In this document: piece after piece, positions 21,178 through 31,857 of the stretch | Numbering within the stretch: the stretch's first letter is position 1 | Layout of the letters: each line of letters begins with the position of its first letter | Assembly: GCA_032871835.1 (NCBI GenBank) | Contig: CM065301.1 | Location: 30,822,405 to 30,886,404, forward strand | DNA: 64,000 nucleotides | Direction: 5' to 3' | Source: Dipteronia dyeriana | Taxonomy: Eukaryota; Streptophyta; Magnoliopsida; Sapindales; Sapindaceae | Notes under the pieces: generated by a model | Database searches by the model: none | What the model was told of the DNA's origin: nothing | The model's input: only the letters and a program-made list of their open reading frames with translations | Translations under genes and position numbers: made by a program

Positions 21178-23217
21178 TGTCGGGATTATGCTCGATAGCA
21201 AGAGTGTAATAATGTATTTGACAATTTTTTCCTATAAATAAAGAGATTTCTAGTTTAACAAATCTTATAGCATTTATAGTTTAATTATTATAATTGTCAA
21301 AAGTAAATAATCATAAGGTCAAAAGACTATGAGAAAAGAAGAATTGTTCATACATTTAGATATGTATGAGGTAGACACAATTCTTTAGTTCGTCTTGAAT
21401 AATATTCACAACTTAAGATAAAAGGTTGGGCGCCTTTATCTTGTCAAAGTTGTAGATTCTTTTGCTAGCATTTGAGTGGGATCAAATGTGTTATGATGAG
21501 TCTAAAATCATCAAAGTGTGGTGTCTTTGGGCAAAATAATCTAGTGCACTGGGTGCATTGAATTGGATCACAATGAAATACTTTATCTAGAACTGTCAAT
21601 GGATAAAAGTTTTCATTTGAAGATAATCGGAAAGTCTATCTCAATCCTGAGATAAATGATGGACTTATGGTTACAAGTGTTATCATTTGATTTATCAATG
21701 AGTATGATTGTATAGCATAGTCTATCCTCGATAGTTTGGTGGTATTCATTTGTTAATCGATAGAGGACTTCATTTATAGATATGGATATCGTGGCTCCAT
21801 TTATTAAATGGGAGTCTAATACCATCATATGGATGTTTTGCGGTAATGGATATTAAATCTTAATGTTAAGTTTTCAATAGTGTCTATTGAAACATGGCTT
21901 CTGGATAAGTCAAAATATCCAAGTTCAAAATGTGATCATATGAGTAAATATGGTAACTTGGAGAGCTATAGGCGGTCTATGAGTTTTGGTGATTACTGGT
22001 ATTCGTCACGAAGATACACTTTCTCCAATAAGGTTGTCTAGGGTATGAATGAGTAACATCAACTTATTCTGTCTTTATTTAAGAGTTCAATTTTAGTTTT
22101 TTAGTAGAATGAATTAAAATTAAATAGATCAGACCTAAGTGAATCATTTGTTGATTGTGATTGGGTTATGTCTATTGGAGCTTAAAACTAGATAGCTCGC
22201 CAAGATCCCTAATCCACACGAACTTGCATGGATCACTTGATATATTCTACATGACCAATTTAGGGGTCCATCTAGAATTATACATGTGAACTTGTTTCTT
22301 TTTGTAAGAATAAGTCTAGTTCACATGTGAACTTTGTATTAAGGTCCAATGGATTTAATAAAATAAGAAAAATAATATATTGGCCCATATATATGTGTTG
22401 GGCGGCAAGGCTATTTAGAATAGCATAATTATATTATTTTATTTTATTATTTAATTAAATAGAAATTAATTAATTTAGTGATTAATTAATTATTTAATTA
22501 AATGTCAAAAATCTTTTTCCTAGTAGGAGATGGACTCATAAAATTGTACTATTGTTGGTAGCATAATTAATATTAAAGACTATATTCGATAAGTAGATAA
22601 ATAAAAGAAATTATTTATCTAATCAAATTAGGAAGTCTTTAATATGGTTACAAATACACTATTGAGTTGGATTAGGAGTCTTGGTGTAGGATAGAATTCC
22701 TTTTTGAAAAGGATTCTTAACCACCACAGATATAGGGTGTAGAATTCGGCCAAGGATAAGAGAGAAAAAGAGAACATTTTTGTATTTGATAGTACACAAG
22801 TATCCTTTACATCAAAAGGGTTTTGTGCACAAAATCAAATTGGGTTCACACGAGTTTCAATCAATTAGATTGATAATTCACAAGTGACCGGACGTTCTTG
22901 GATTTTTCTCTTGGAGGATAATTGTAACTAACAAAGAAAAAGATTTTGTTTGTTTCCATCCTCAGGTATACAATTTAAAGAAATGGAGCCCACACTCCTA
23001 GGTGATTTACGTTCGTGATTAGATTGGAAGATCTTACGGATTCAATTCGGCTCTTGTTCAATCGTCACGAGAAAAAGGCACGACACTTTTTATATACATC
23101 AATTAATCTAGGGTTAAGGTTCTTGTTAGTCAAACGGAAATTTTTTATTTATATGCAAACTTTAATTTTTATTAAATTTTCTCACGCATCCGTTAAGTGT
23201 GTTTTAATTTCCCTACA
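21178..23217 (+). repeat. D-family LTR (D1)
   Basis: TGTCGGGATTATG to CCCTACA. The same landmarks recur in five other copies: 'gacaattataataatt', 'gatcaaatgtgttatgatgag', 'gtgcactgggtgcattgaat', 'ttcacatgtggac' and 'cgtcacgagaaaaagg' near the end. No PBS follows; at 23218 an inverted copy begins. Confidence 0.9.
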
Positions 23218-24619
23218 AATAAATCCTTGTATTTATCAACTTATCAAATATAGTCTTTAATATTAATTATACTACCAACAATAGTATAATATTAGGAGAC
23301 CATCTCCTACTAGAAAAAAGATTTTGACTTTTAATTAAATAATTAATTAATTACCAAATTAATTAATTTCCATTTAATTAATATAATAAACTAAAAATAA
23401 TATAATTAAGCTAAAATTTATAGCTTTGCCGCCCAACATCATATATGGGCCATTATATTATTTTTCTATTTTATTAAATCCATTGGACCTAAATAAAATG
23501 TCCACATGTGAGCTAGACCCAATCTTACAAAAAGAAACAAGTCCACATGCCTCAATACAATTCTAGGTGGACCCTTAATTGGTCCGGTAGAATATATCAT
23601 GTGATCCATGCAAGTTCGTGTGGATTGGGGATCTTGACGGGCTATCTAAATTTAAGCTCCAAAAGACACAACCCAATCACAATCAACAAATGATTCACTT
23701 AGGTCCGATCTATTATTTTTAGTTCATTCCACTAAAAAACTAAAATTAAACTCTTAAATAAAGATAGAATAAGTTAATATTCATCATTCATACCCTAGGC
23801 AATCTTAATGGAGAAAGTGTATCCTCGTGAAGAATACCAGTAATCGCCAAGAGCTCATAAACCACCTATAGCTCTCCAAGTAACCATATTTACTCATATG
23901 ACCACATTTTGAACTTGGATATTTTGACTTGTCCATAAGCCATGTTTCAGTAGACACTACTGAAAACTTAACGTTAAGATTTAATATCCAATTCCTCAAA
24001 ATATCCATCTGATGGTATTCTACTAACATTTAATAAATGGGCTACGATGTCTATATCTATAATTGAAGTCCTTTATCGATTAACAAATGAATACCACCAA
24101 ACTATCGAGGATAGAATTTGCTATATAATCGTACTCATTGATAGCTCAAATGATAACACTTGCAACCATAAGTCTATCAGTTATCTCAGGATTGAGATAG
24201 ACTCAGGATTGAGATAAAGTATTTCTCTGTGATCCAATTCAAAGCACCCAGTGCACTAGATTCTTTTACCCAAGGACACCACACTTTGATGATTTTAGAC
24301 TCATCATAACACATTTGATCCCACTCAAATGCTAGCAAAAGAATCTACAACTTTGACAAAATAAAGGCGCCCAACCTTTATCTTAAGTTGTGAATATTAT
24401 TCGAGACTAACTAAAGAATTGTGTCTACTCCGTACATATCTAGATGTATGAACAATTTTTTTTTCTCATAGTCTTTTGACCTTATGATTATTTACTTTTG
24501 ACAATTATAATAATTAAACTATAAATGCTATAAGATTTGTTAAACTAGAAATCACTTTATTAATATGAAAAGATTGTCAAATAATTATTATACTCTTGCT
24601 ATCGAGCATAATCCCAATA
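23218..24619 (-). repeat. D-family LTR, inverted and 3'-truncated (D2)
   Basis: Reverse complement of the first 1.4 kb of the D LTR: it begins within the '(gat)aagtagataaat' region and ends at 24619 with 'cgagcataatcccaata'. With D1 it forms inverted repeats with arms of about 1.4 kb (21178-22616 and 23222-24619) around a 0.6 kb spacer. Confidence 0.9.
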
Positions 24620-24742
24620 TTTTTTGAATTTAGAATTTTTCACATATTCACATAGGTTGTGTCAAATCTTGTGGCTTCGGTGTGAAGTTGCACAAGCAAG
24701 AGAAGTCTTGCAACCAAGGGTGGGTTGACAAGCAATTGGTCG
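24620..24742. other. Unassigned 123-bp spacer
   Basis: Sequence between the D2 LTR and the R1 LTR piece. It has 'caaccaagggtgggttgacaa' but no match to other parts of the window that I can see and no coding signal. Confidence 0.4.
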
Positions 24743-25318
24743 TGTAAGTTCCTCGGTGTTTGATTGGCTTATTTCGTTGACAACCACATTAGGGGATCAA
24801 TATGTAAGGGTTGTTTAGGGCATCATTGTTCGTAACCAAGCTCAAGCATCAATGGTAAAATCACTCACTTAACTTTCATTGAAGAGGTATTAGTGCACAC
24901 ACACACTGATGCATTTGTTTTAAATTATCTTGCATTCTTCCTTATTTGCCCTCTTGTGTGCCTTGTGTGTCTTAATTCTTTCTTGAGTGTTGAATGCATT
25001 TTTTTTTGTGCATTAAAAAGAGGATTTTTTCCTCTGGTCTGTGGTTCAGACCGCTCTTTGTGCAGTGCCTACGCTGCGGTCTGCACAACGGTGTTTAGCA
25101 GAGGCTGCACGTTGTGGCTACCACGACCTGTGCTTGTTGCATGCACCGTGGTCTCCCAAGCGGAGTGTCACAGGCGTTGCATGCTGTTCAAATTGTGGTT
25201 TGTGCACTTGCATGCACAGCCGCCTACATGGCGGTGTTGTCCAGGAGATAAACCACTCTCTATGCCAAGGTCTGGACACTTACTTGTACTGAGGTACAGC
25301 CAGTGGTCCTGACAGGAT
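24743..25318 (+). repeat. R1-family LTR, 5' fragment
   Basis: TGTAAGTTCCTCGG at 24743 followed by 'ttgattggcttatttcgttgacaacc' and the GC-rich island at about 25030-25315 (for example 'cgctgcggtctgcacaacgg', 'gtacagccagtggtcctgac'). It breaks off at about 25318 where D-family integrase begins on the other strand. The open frames over the island are artefacts of the repeat. Confidence 0.85.
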
Positions 25319-26098
25319 TTGGCTGCCTTTCGTTCAAAATGCCATATTCTCCACCATGATCAGACCTCAAGATTTTTATACGTTTCTCAAGCTGATTTTC
25401 CACTTCGGCTTTAAATGATTTGAACATATCAAAAGCATCCGACTTATGTCTCATGAGATACACATAGCCAAATCTTGAGTGATCATCCGTGATAGTGATG
25501 ATGTACTCATATCCACCTATAGCTTGAATGCTCATAGGTCCACACACATCAGTGTGTATCAATCCTAAACATTCAATGGCTCTTGTGCCTTTTGTCGTAA
25601 ATGACCTTTTGGCCATTTTACCTTCCAAACAAGATTCACAAGTTGGTAGATCATTAACCTTTAAGTCACTTAGAGGTCCGTCACATACCAATCTTTTAAT
25701 CCTATTAAGGTTAATATGACCTAGGCACAAATGCCATAGGTAGGTTTCATCTTTTGATAATTTTACTCTTTTATGATTGGGTTCCGTTGATTCCGTGTCT
25801 AACAAGTGAGAGATATTTCCATACAAATAAAATAAACCATTTTCCAATGTATGTTTGCAAATAAATTTGTTATTCTTACTAATAATAACACCTTTATTAA
25901 AAGTAACCGAATATCCAAATTTATTTAGACAAGAGACCGAAATTAAATTCCTCTTGAATATTGGTACACAATAAACGTTTATTAAATCTAAATGCCTATA
26001 AGAATCAACATTGATTCTAATATCTCCCACTACACTAGTAGACACCAACTCTCTATTTCCTAAATGCAAGTTGAATTCATTCTAATCCAGTCTATTCC
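25319..26098 (-). pseudogene. Copia protease end, GAG-pre-integrase and integrase core (D3)
   Basis: The minus frame runs from 26069. 'LGNRELVSTSVVGDIRINVDSYRHLDLINVYCVPIFKRNLISVSCL' is the protease C-terminal part (the DSG active site lies outside and is lost). 'TYLWHLCLGHINLNRIKRL' and 'LPTCESCLEGKM' are the HHCC zinc domain, 'LIHTDVCGPM' has the first catalytic Asp, and 'ILRSDHGGEYG' the second. At about 25318 the frame runs into the R1 LTR, so the third catalytic residue (Glu), RT and RNase H are missing. Confidence 0.9.
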
Positions 26099-27228
26099 TT
26101 TGACATTATTCAAGACTAACTAAAGAATTGAGTGTGTTACCAAGTTATCGACCTTCAATAGAATCCCTCACGAATATCCCTCCTTTGGGAGTAGATATCG
26201 TTTGGGTGAATTGTCTAGTCTATCCTTGTAAGGAAGTATCTTGCTAAATTTCATTCATGAATACCTCTTGGGAGGTTATTCAAGAAACATAAAGTTCAAC
26301 TAAACTTGGAGGCCGTAGGTGTTCCAAAACACCTTCTCCCACTCAATTGTTTAAGGCGTGTGATCGAATTCCAAAGAATGATTTACCAAGTTATCTAGAT
26401 GCCAATTTAGATACTTAAACCATTCAATGCATGTTCATCCAAAAGAGATATATGAGTGGCACTCCTATTCTATATGACATGTTATCAAACAATGACAAAC
26501 ATTGCAATATTTATAAAAATATAAATAGCTACAATTTTGGTCCATCCTAGAAAAACAAGTAAATTACATTTATCGTGGAATACAAGAACTCTTTCTTGGC
26601 GAACAAGTCTTCGCGTGACCTTCATCTTTTTGACTCCCTCAGCTACCTCCCATGGGCGTGCGCACCCCTTGCCCTTACCCATAGGCGTGCGCATGTCACA
26701 AGCTCATAAAGGGCTGCCATGCACAGCCCATGGCAACCACAAGGGCTGCCGTGCGCAGCCCATGCCACAACAAATGTGGCTGCGCGCTCTTCGCATGCAC
26801 GTTCGTTGTTACGGTTGACACGGTCCCAAACTTGTTCCGGTTACTCCTAATTCTTCAAACCTTCGAGTCTTCGAAACTTGAATGTATTACAGATGAATTT
26901 ACATAACAAAATACTGCAGTTTTTTTTATTATTATTATTATTACAACAACAACAACAACAACAACAACAAAACTTAGCAACTACCAAGAAGGAAATTATG
27001 GCGATAATAGACCACCCTTCTTGTTACAATCCCAAAACAAAATTACATTGAAATTCTAGGACCAAAGTTGAGCAATAACAAACCATATATAAAAACATAT
27101 ATATATCCATACATTTCAATGTAAATATATATGCGAATACCTAGAGTGCCATCTCTTTCTAAAATATGCATACATACAATAAAAGAAAAAGATTCACGAA
27201 CACATACATCAATTAATCAAGGGTACAA
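26099..27228 (-). other. Leader of D3, with gag deleted
   Basis: Matches the leaders at 47813-49125 and 61505-62852 in reverse: the 'cgaccttcaatagaatccctc' block, 'ggaacacc' block, GC-rich hairpin island at 26630-26830, and (TTA)n/(AAC)n runs at 26925-26971. The leader ends near 26140 and is joined, through about 25 bp resembling D LTR sequence ('caagactaactaaagaattg'), straight to protease sequence. The whole gag including the zinc knuckle is missing. Confidence 0.75.
26711..26761. repeat. Two tandem hairpins in D leader
   Basis: GGGCTG-7 nt-CAGCCC at 26711-26729 and again at 26743-26761. The D7 leader has one clear copy at 61982-62000; the D5 leader has lost it. Confidence 0.75.
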
Positions 27229-27246
27229 CCAAGCTTTGATACCAAT
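27229..27246 (-). other. Primer-binding site of D3
   Basis: Minus strand ATTGGTATCAAAGCTTGG directly after the LTR end CCCTACA; Met-tRNA type. Confidence 0.85.
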
Positions 27247-29699
27247 TGTAGGGAAAAAAACGGTTTAGAAACGCAACGGAAGCGTGAGAAAAAATGAGAT
27301 TATGAGGGTTTGCGTATAAATAAAATTTTTCCCTTTTATGCAACTAGAACCTTAACCCTTGATTAATTGATGTATATAAAAGTATCGTACCTTTTTCGGG
27401 TGACGATTGAACAAGTGCCGAATTAATTCCGCAAGATCTTCTAATCCAATCGCGAACGTGAATCACCTAGGAGTGTGGGCTCACTATCTTTAAATTGTAT
27501 TCCTGAGGATGAAGACAAAGCAAATATCTTTTCTTTGTTAGTTACAATTATCCTCCAAGAGAAAAAATCCAAGAACGTCCGGTCACTTGTGAATTATCAA
27601 TCAATTTGATTGTAACTCGCGTTAACCTTGATTCGATGTTGTACACAAAACCCTTCTGATGTAAAAATGTTCCCTTTTTTTCTCTACTTGGCCAAATTCA
27701 CACACTATTGCTTAGAGAGAATTGAATTTTGTCTAGAGTAAAATCAAAATTTTCTCCCTCAAAATTCTATGATAGTCGAATTCTTCACTAAGAAAAATAT
27801 GGCTTGGCCGAAATTTCTCTAATGCACCTTAGGGCTGGTTGAATTTATCATCCACATATATATTGGTTCATAAATCCTTTCCTAAGAAGGATTCACTTGG
27901 TTGGCAAGAATCCTTTCCATAGGTGGATTTATTTGGTAGTTAGAATCCTTATCTAGAAGGAAATCTATCCTATCCTATATTATACATGTGATGAACGAAA
28001 TTCCCTTGTTTGAAATAGATTAGGAGTGTTTAATCTCTTCTAATAAAGATTACTTGATGGACAAGAATCATATCCTTAGGTAGATTAATTTGGTGGTTAT
28101 GAATCCTTTTCAAATAAGAATTCTACCACTAAGTAGTTTTACTTAGTGACCAAGAATCCTTTTCCAAAAAGAATTCTTTCCTACACCAAGACTCCTAATC
28201 CTACTCAATAGTGTGTTTGTAACCATATTAAAGACTTCCTAATTTGATTAGATAAATAACTCCTTTTATTTATCTACTTATCAAATATAGTCTTTAACAT
28301 TAACTATACTACTAACAATATTATAGTTTTAGGAGACCATCTCCTAATAGGAAAAGATTTTGAATTTTAATTAAATAATTAATTAATTAACAAATTAATT
28401 AATTTCTATTTAATTAAATAATAATAAAATAAAAATAATATATTAAACCTATTATCCATAGCCATTGCCGCCCATACCTAGTATAAAGGCCATATATTAT
28501 TTTTCTCATTTTATTAAATCCATTGGACCTAAATAAAAAGTCCACATGTGAACTAGACCTATTCTTACAAAAAGAAACAGGTTCACATGCCTTATTACAA
28601 TTCTAGATGGACCCCTATTGGTCTGGTAGAATATATCAAGTGATCCATGCAAGTTCGTGTGGATTGGGGATCTTGGCGGGCTATCTAAATTTAAGCTCCA
28701 ATAGACACAACCTAATCACAATCAACAAATGATTCACTTAGGTCCAATCTATTTAATTTTAGTTCATTCCACTAAAGAACTAAAATTGAACTCTTAAATA
28801 AAGATAGAATAAGTTGATGTTACTCATTCATACCCTTGACAACCTTATTGGAGAAAGTGTATCCTCGTGAAAAATACCAGTAATCGCCAAGAACTCATAG
28901 ACCGCATATAGCTCTCCAAGTTACCATATTTACTCATATGACCACATTTTGAACTTGGATATTTTGACTTGTCCAGAAGCCATGTTTCAATAGACACTAT
29001 TGAAAACTTAACGTTAAGATTTAATATCCAATACCTCAAAACATCCATATGATGGTATTCTACTCTCATTCAATAAATGGAGCCACGATGTCCATATCTA
29101 TAAATGAAGTCCTCTATCGATTAACAAATGAATACCACCAAACTATCGAGAATAGAATATGCTATATAATCATACTCATTGATAGCTCAAATGACAACAC
29201 TTGCAACCATAAGTCCATCATTTATCTCAGGATTGAGATAGACTCTCCGATTGTCTTCAAATGAAAACTTTTATCCATTGACAGTTCTAGATAAAGTATT
29301 TCATTTTGATCCTATTCAATGCACCCAGTGCACTAGATTCTTTTGCCCAAAGACACCTCACTTTGATGATTTTAGACTCATCATAACACATTTGATCCAA
29401 CTCAAATGCTAGCAAAAGAATCTACAACTTTAACAAGATAAAGACGCCCAACCTTCTATCTTAAGTTATGAATATTATTCAAGACTAACTAAAGAATTGT
29501 TTCTACCTCATACATATCTAAATGTATGAACAGTTCTTCTTTTCTTATAATCTTTTGACCTTATGATTATTTGCTTTTGACAATTATAATAATTAAACTA
29601 TAAATGCTATAAGATTTGTTAAACTAGAAATCACTTTATTCATATGAAAATATTGTTAATTACAATATTACACTCTTGCTATCGAGCATAATCCTAATA
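27247..29699 (-). repeat. D-family LTR (5' LTR of D3)
   Basis: Complete D LTR on the minus strand, TATTAGGATTATGCTCG (29699) to CCCTACA (27247), about 2.45 kb, followed by a PBS. It carries the extra block of short 'aaggattcttaaccacca' repeats (about 27880-28180) that is also long in D5 and D6 but absent from D1. Confidence 0.9.
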
Positions 29700-30578
29700 C
29701 TAGGGCAAAGTTTGGTTGATCCAAGGAAGCTATTGAAGCTCAAGCTTCAAGAGATTGAATCTACAACTTAGTTTTATCTCTTCAACTCTTCTCTTCTTTT
29801 ATTTCTCTGTATGGTTCATGATTTTTATTGATTTTAGCTCATCTATGGTTTTTTGTATAGTATGAGCTGAATATTCCTATGTTAGAACAAGATGATGCTT
29901 AAACCTTGATATATATGTGATTGTTTCTTTGATTTCTCTATTTGTGTTTGTAAAGCTATATAGATATTTTGAATGCTGAAGGCTTTTGCTTAATTGATCA
30001 CTGTGTAATTGATCCATGGTTAGATGTTAAGTACCGAGAGGAGACGCATTTGACAATGCTTAGATAAACATTCACTATGCTTGACTCGAAAGTGCTAGAA
30101 CCATTAGACTAGCTTATAGGGTTCAATTTGTATTCCAAATTCTTAATGGGTCTATATGTATTGTCCGAATTGCTTGAGAATGATTTCGGGTATATATAGA
30201 TACTTTCTATAAATACATCGAGAGAGGTTAGAGATTTGTTTAGGGAATACAAACCTATAGCATTTACACTCACGAATTAGGAATCATAAGAGTCAAGTGT
30301 GCTATTGGGAGGATTGAAGCAGATTCGAGTTCTAACTTGTTTTCCATACATTTCTATAAGTGTTGTGTTAGATAATTTAGTCTGTATTAAAGTTAATTTA
30401 CTTTATTACAACTCTTGAAAACTCATGTTTTTAGATTGTTCAAATAGATTACAAGCCTTTGAATTCCGGAAATCATAACCTTTATCCCTGTGAGAACGAT
30501 CCTTACATTGTCATTATACTATCATTCCGACCCTGTGCTATTGCGAGAGTCAACAAGTGTAGTTTGACACGATCAATG
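29700..30578 (+). repeat. LTR/U5-like fragment, Tat/Athila-type gypsy (tentative)
   Basis: No coding signal. The style ('ggttcatgatttttattgattttagc', 'tgcttaattgatcactg', then 'cctttatccctgtgagaacgatcc' and 'gctattgcgagagtcaacaagt' near the end) resembles the 3' part of Tat/Ogre/Athila LTRs, which end in a 'tccctgtgg-acgacc' type block. The counterpart in reverse at 41433-42110 has 'gatcgttcccatgaagactag'. Assignment is by eye and tentative. Confidence 0.45.
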
Positions 30579-31519
30579 GGTCTAGTTCACATGTGGACTT
30601 GTTTCTGCACCAGGTACACCTCAACAAAATAGGGTGGCAGAAAGAAGAATAGAACTCTTTTGGACAAGGCTAGGTCTATGTTGAGTTACTCAACGTTCCC
30701 TATTTCTTTTTGGGGATATGCTTTACAAAGCACAATGTACATTCCAAACGGTGTACCATCTAAGTCGGCTCCTAAAACACCACATGAGTTATGGACTGGG
30801 TGAAAGCCTAGTGTACAACATTTAAGGATATTGGATGTCTTGCGCTCGTGTTAAAAGGAAAGATAAAAGATGGAGTCCCGTTTAGAAACATGTATATTTG
30901 TAGGGTATCCAAATAGAACAAAAGGATATTATTTCTATAGTCCTTCATATCATAAAGTATTTGTTTCGACAAATGCTAAATTTTTAGAAGAGGACTATAT
31001 GAATAATTTTTTGTCTAAAAGTAGAATTGTCCTGAATGAGCTTTCAGGAGATACAATTCCATAAGAGGTTTCACAACCTGGTTTCACAACCTGGTTTCAC
31101 AACCTAGCCCAATTGTAAGTTCCGTACCAACACAAGATCAATAATCTACCATACCTTGTCATAGTGGGAGGGTTAGTAAACAATCCGAGAGATATATTGG
31201 TCTAGGAGAATCTGTAGAGCATCTCCCGAACGACGATGATCACTATACGTACAAGGAAGCAATGGAAGTTGTTGATTGTCGCCATTGGCAAAAGGCAATG
31301 CAATCCGAAATTGAATCCATGTTCAAAAACAAAGTATGGACTCTTGTAGACTTGCCTAAAGGGATAAAATCCATCGAGTGCAAGTGGGTATACAAGAAGA
31401 AAAGAGGATTAAATGAAAAGGTTGAAACCTTCAAAGCTAGATTGGTAGCTAAAGCTTACACACAAAAGGAAAATATCGATTATGAGGAAACCTTCTCTCC
31501 TGTGGCCATGCTTAAATCT
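30579..31519 (+). pseudogene. D-family integrase/RT fragment (D4), chimeric ends
   Basis: A 22-bp scrap of D LTR ('tctagttcacatgtggactt', 30581-30600) is followed at 30602 by integrase coding 'APGTPQQN', broken frames around 'SKSAPKTPHELW', then 'CIFVGYPNRTKGYYFYSPSYHKVFVSTNAKFLEED' (30870-31064), and the RT start at 31262: 'HWQKAMQSEIESMFKNKVWTLVDLPKG', 'KWVYKKKRG', 'ARLVAKAYTQKENIDYEETFSPVAMLKS'. The RT then joins D LTR sequence at about 31520, so YVDD and RNase H are missing. Confidence 0.9.
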
Positions 31520-31690
31520 TGGGTTTTCTCTCAGAAGATTATTGTGACTGATAAAAGAAAGAGATTTTGTTTTTTTCCATCCTCAAGTATACAATTTAAA
31601 GAAAGGGTACTCACACTCACAGGTGATTCATGTTCATGATTGGATTAGAAGATCTTACGGATTCAATTCGACTCTAGTTTAATCGTCACA
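31520..31690 (+). repeat. D LTR 3' fragment fused to RT
   Basis: 'gggttttctctcagaagattattg' to 'aatcgtcac' corresponds to about 22905-23065 of the D1 LTR. It ends inside the LTR, about 150 bp before CCCTACA. Confidence 0.8.
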
Positions 31691-31857
31691 GTTGAAACCT
31701 AAAATAAAAGACACACACAATAAACTATGAAAATAAAATAAAATAAAAGAAAATTAAAAATTAAAAAATTAAAATTAAGGACTCGACTACCAAACTAACT
31801 AAATCTATTAACTAAAACTAAAACTAGAATTAACCAAAAAATTCAACTAGTCCCCGG
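31691..31857 (-). other. Tat/Athila-like internal edge and PBS, split by R1 insertion
   Basis: AT-rich, no coding. Its end 'ctagtccccgg' together with 'caacgatgccaaaaacttg' after 41432 rebuilds, on the minus strand, the PBS-like TTTTTGGCATCGTTGCCGGGG. This resembles the TGGCGCCGTTGCCGGGGA PBS known from Tat/Athila elements. The R1 element sits inside it. Confidence 0.6.

Noticed and set aside
27880..28180. Short 'aaggattcttaac' repeats in D LTRs as a separate satellite
   Set aside because: They occur only inside D LTRs at one place and vary in number between D copies, so they are part of the LTR.
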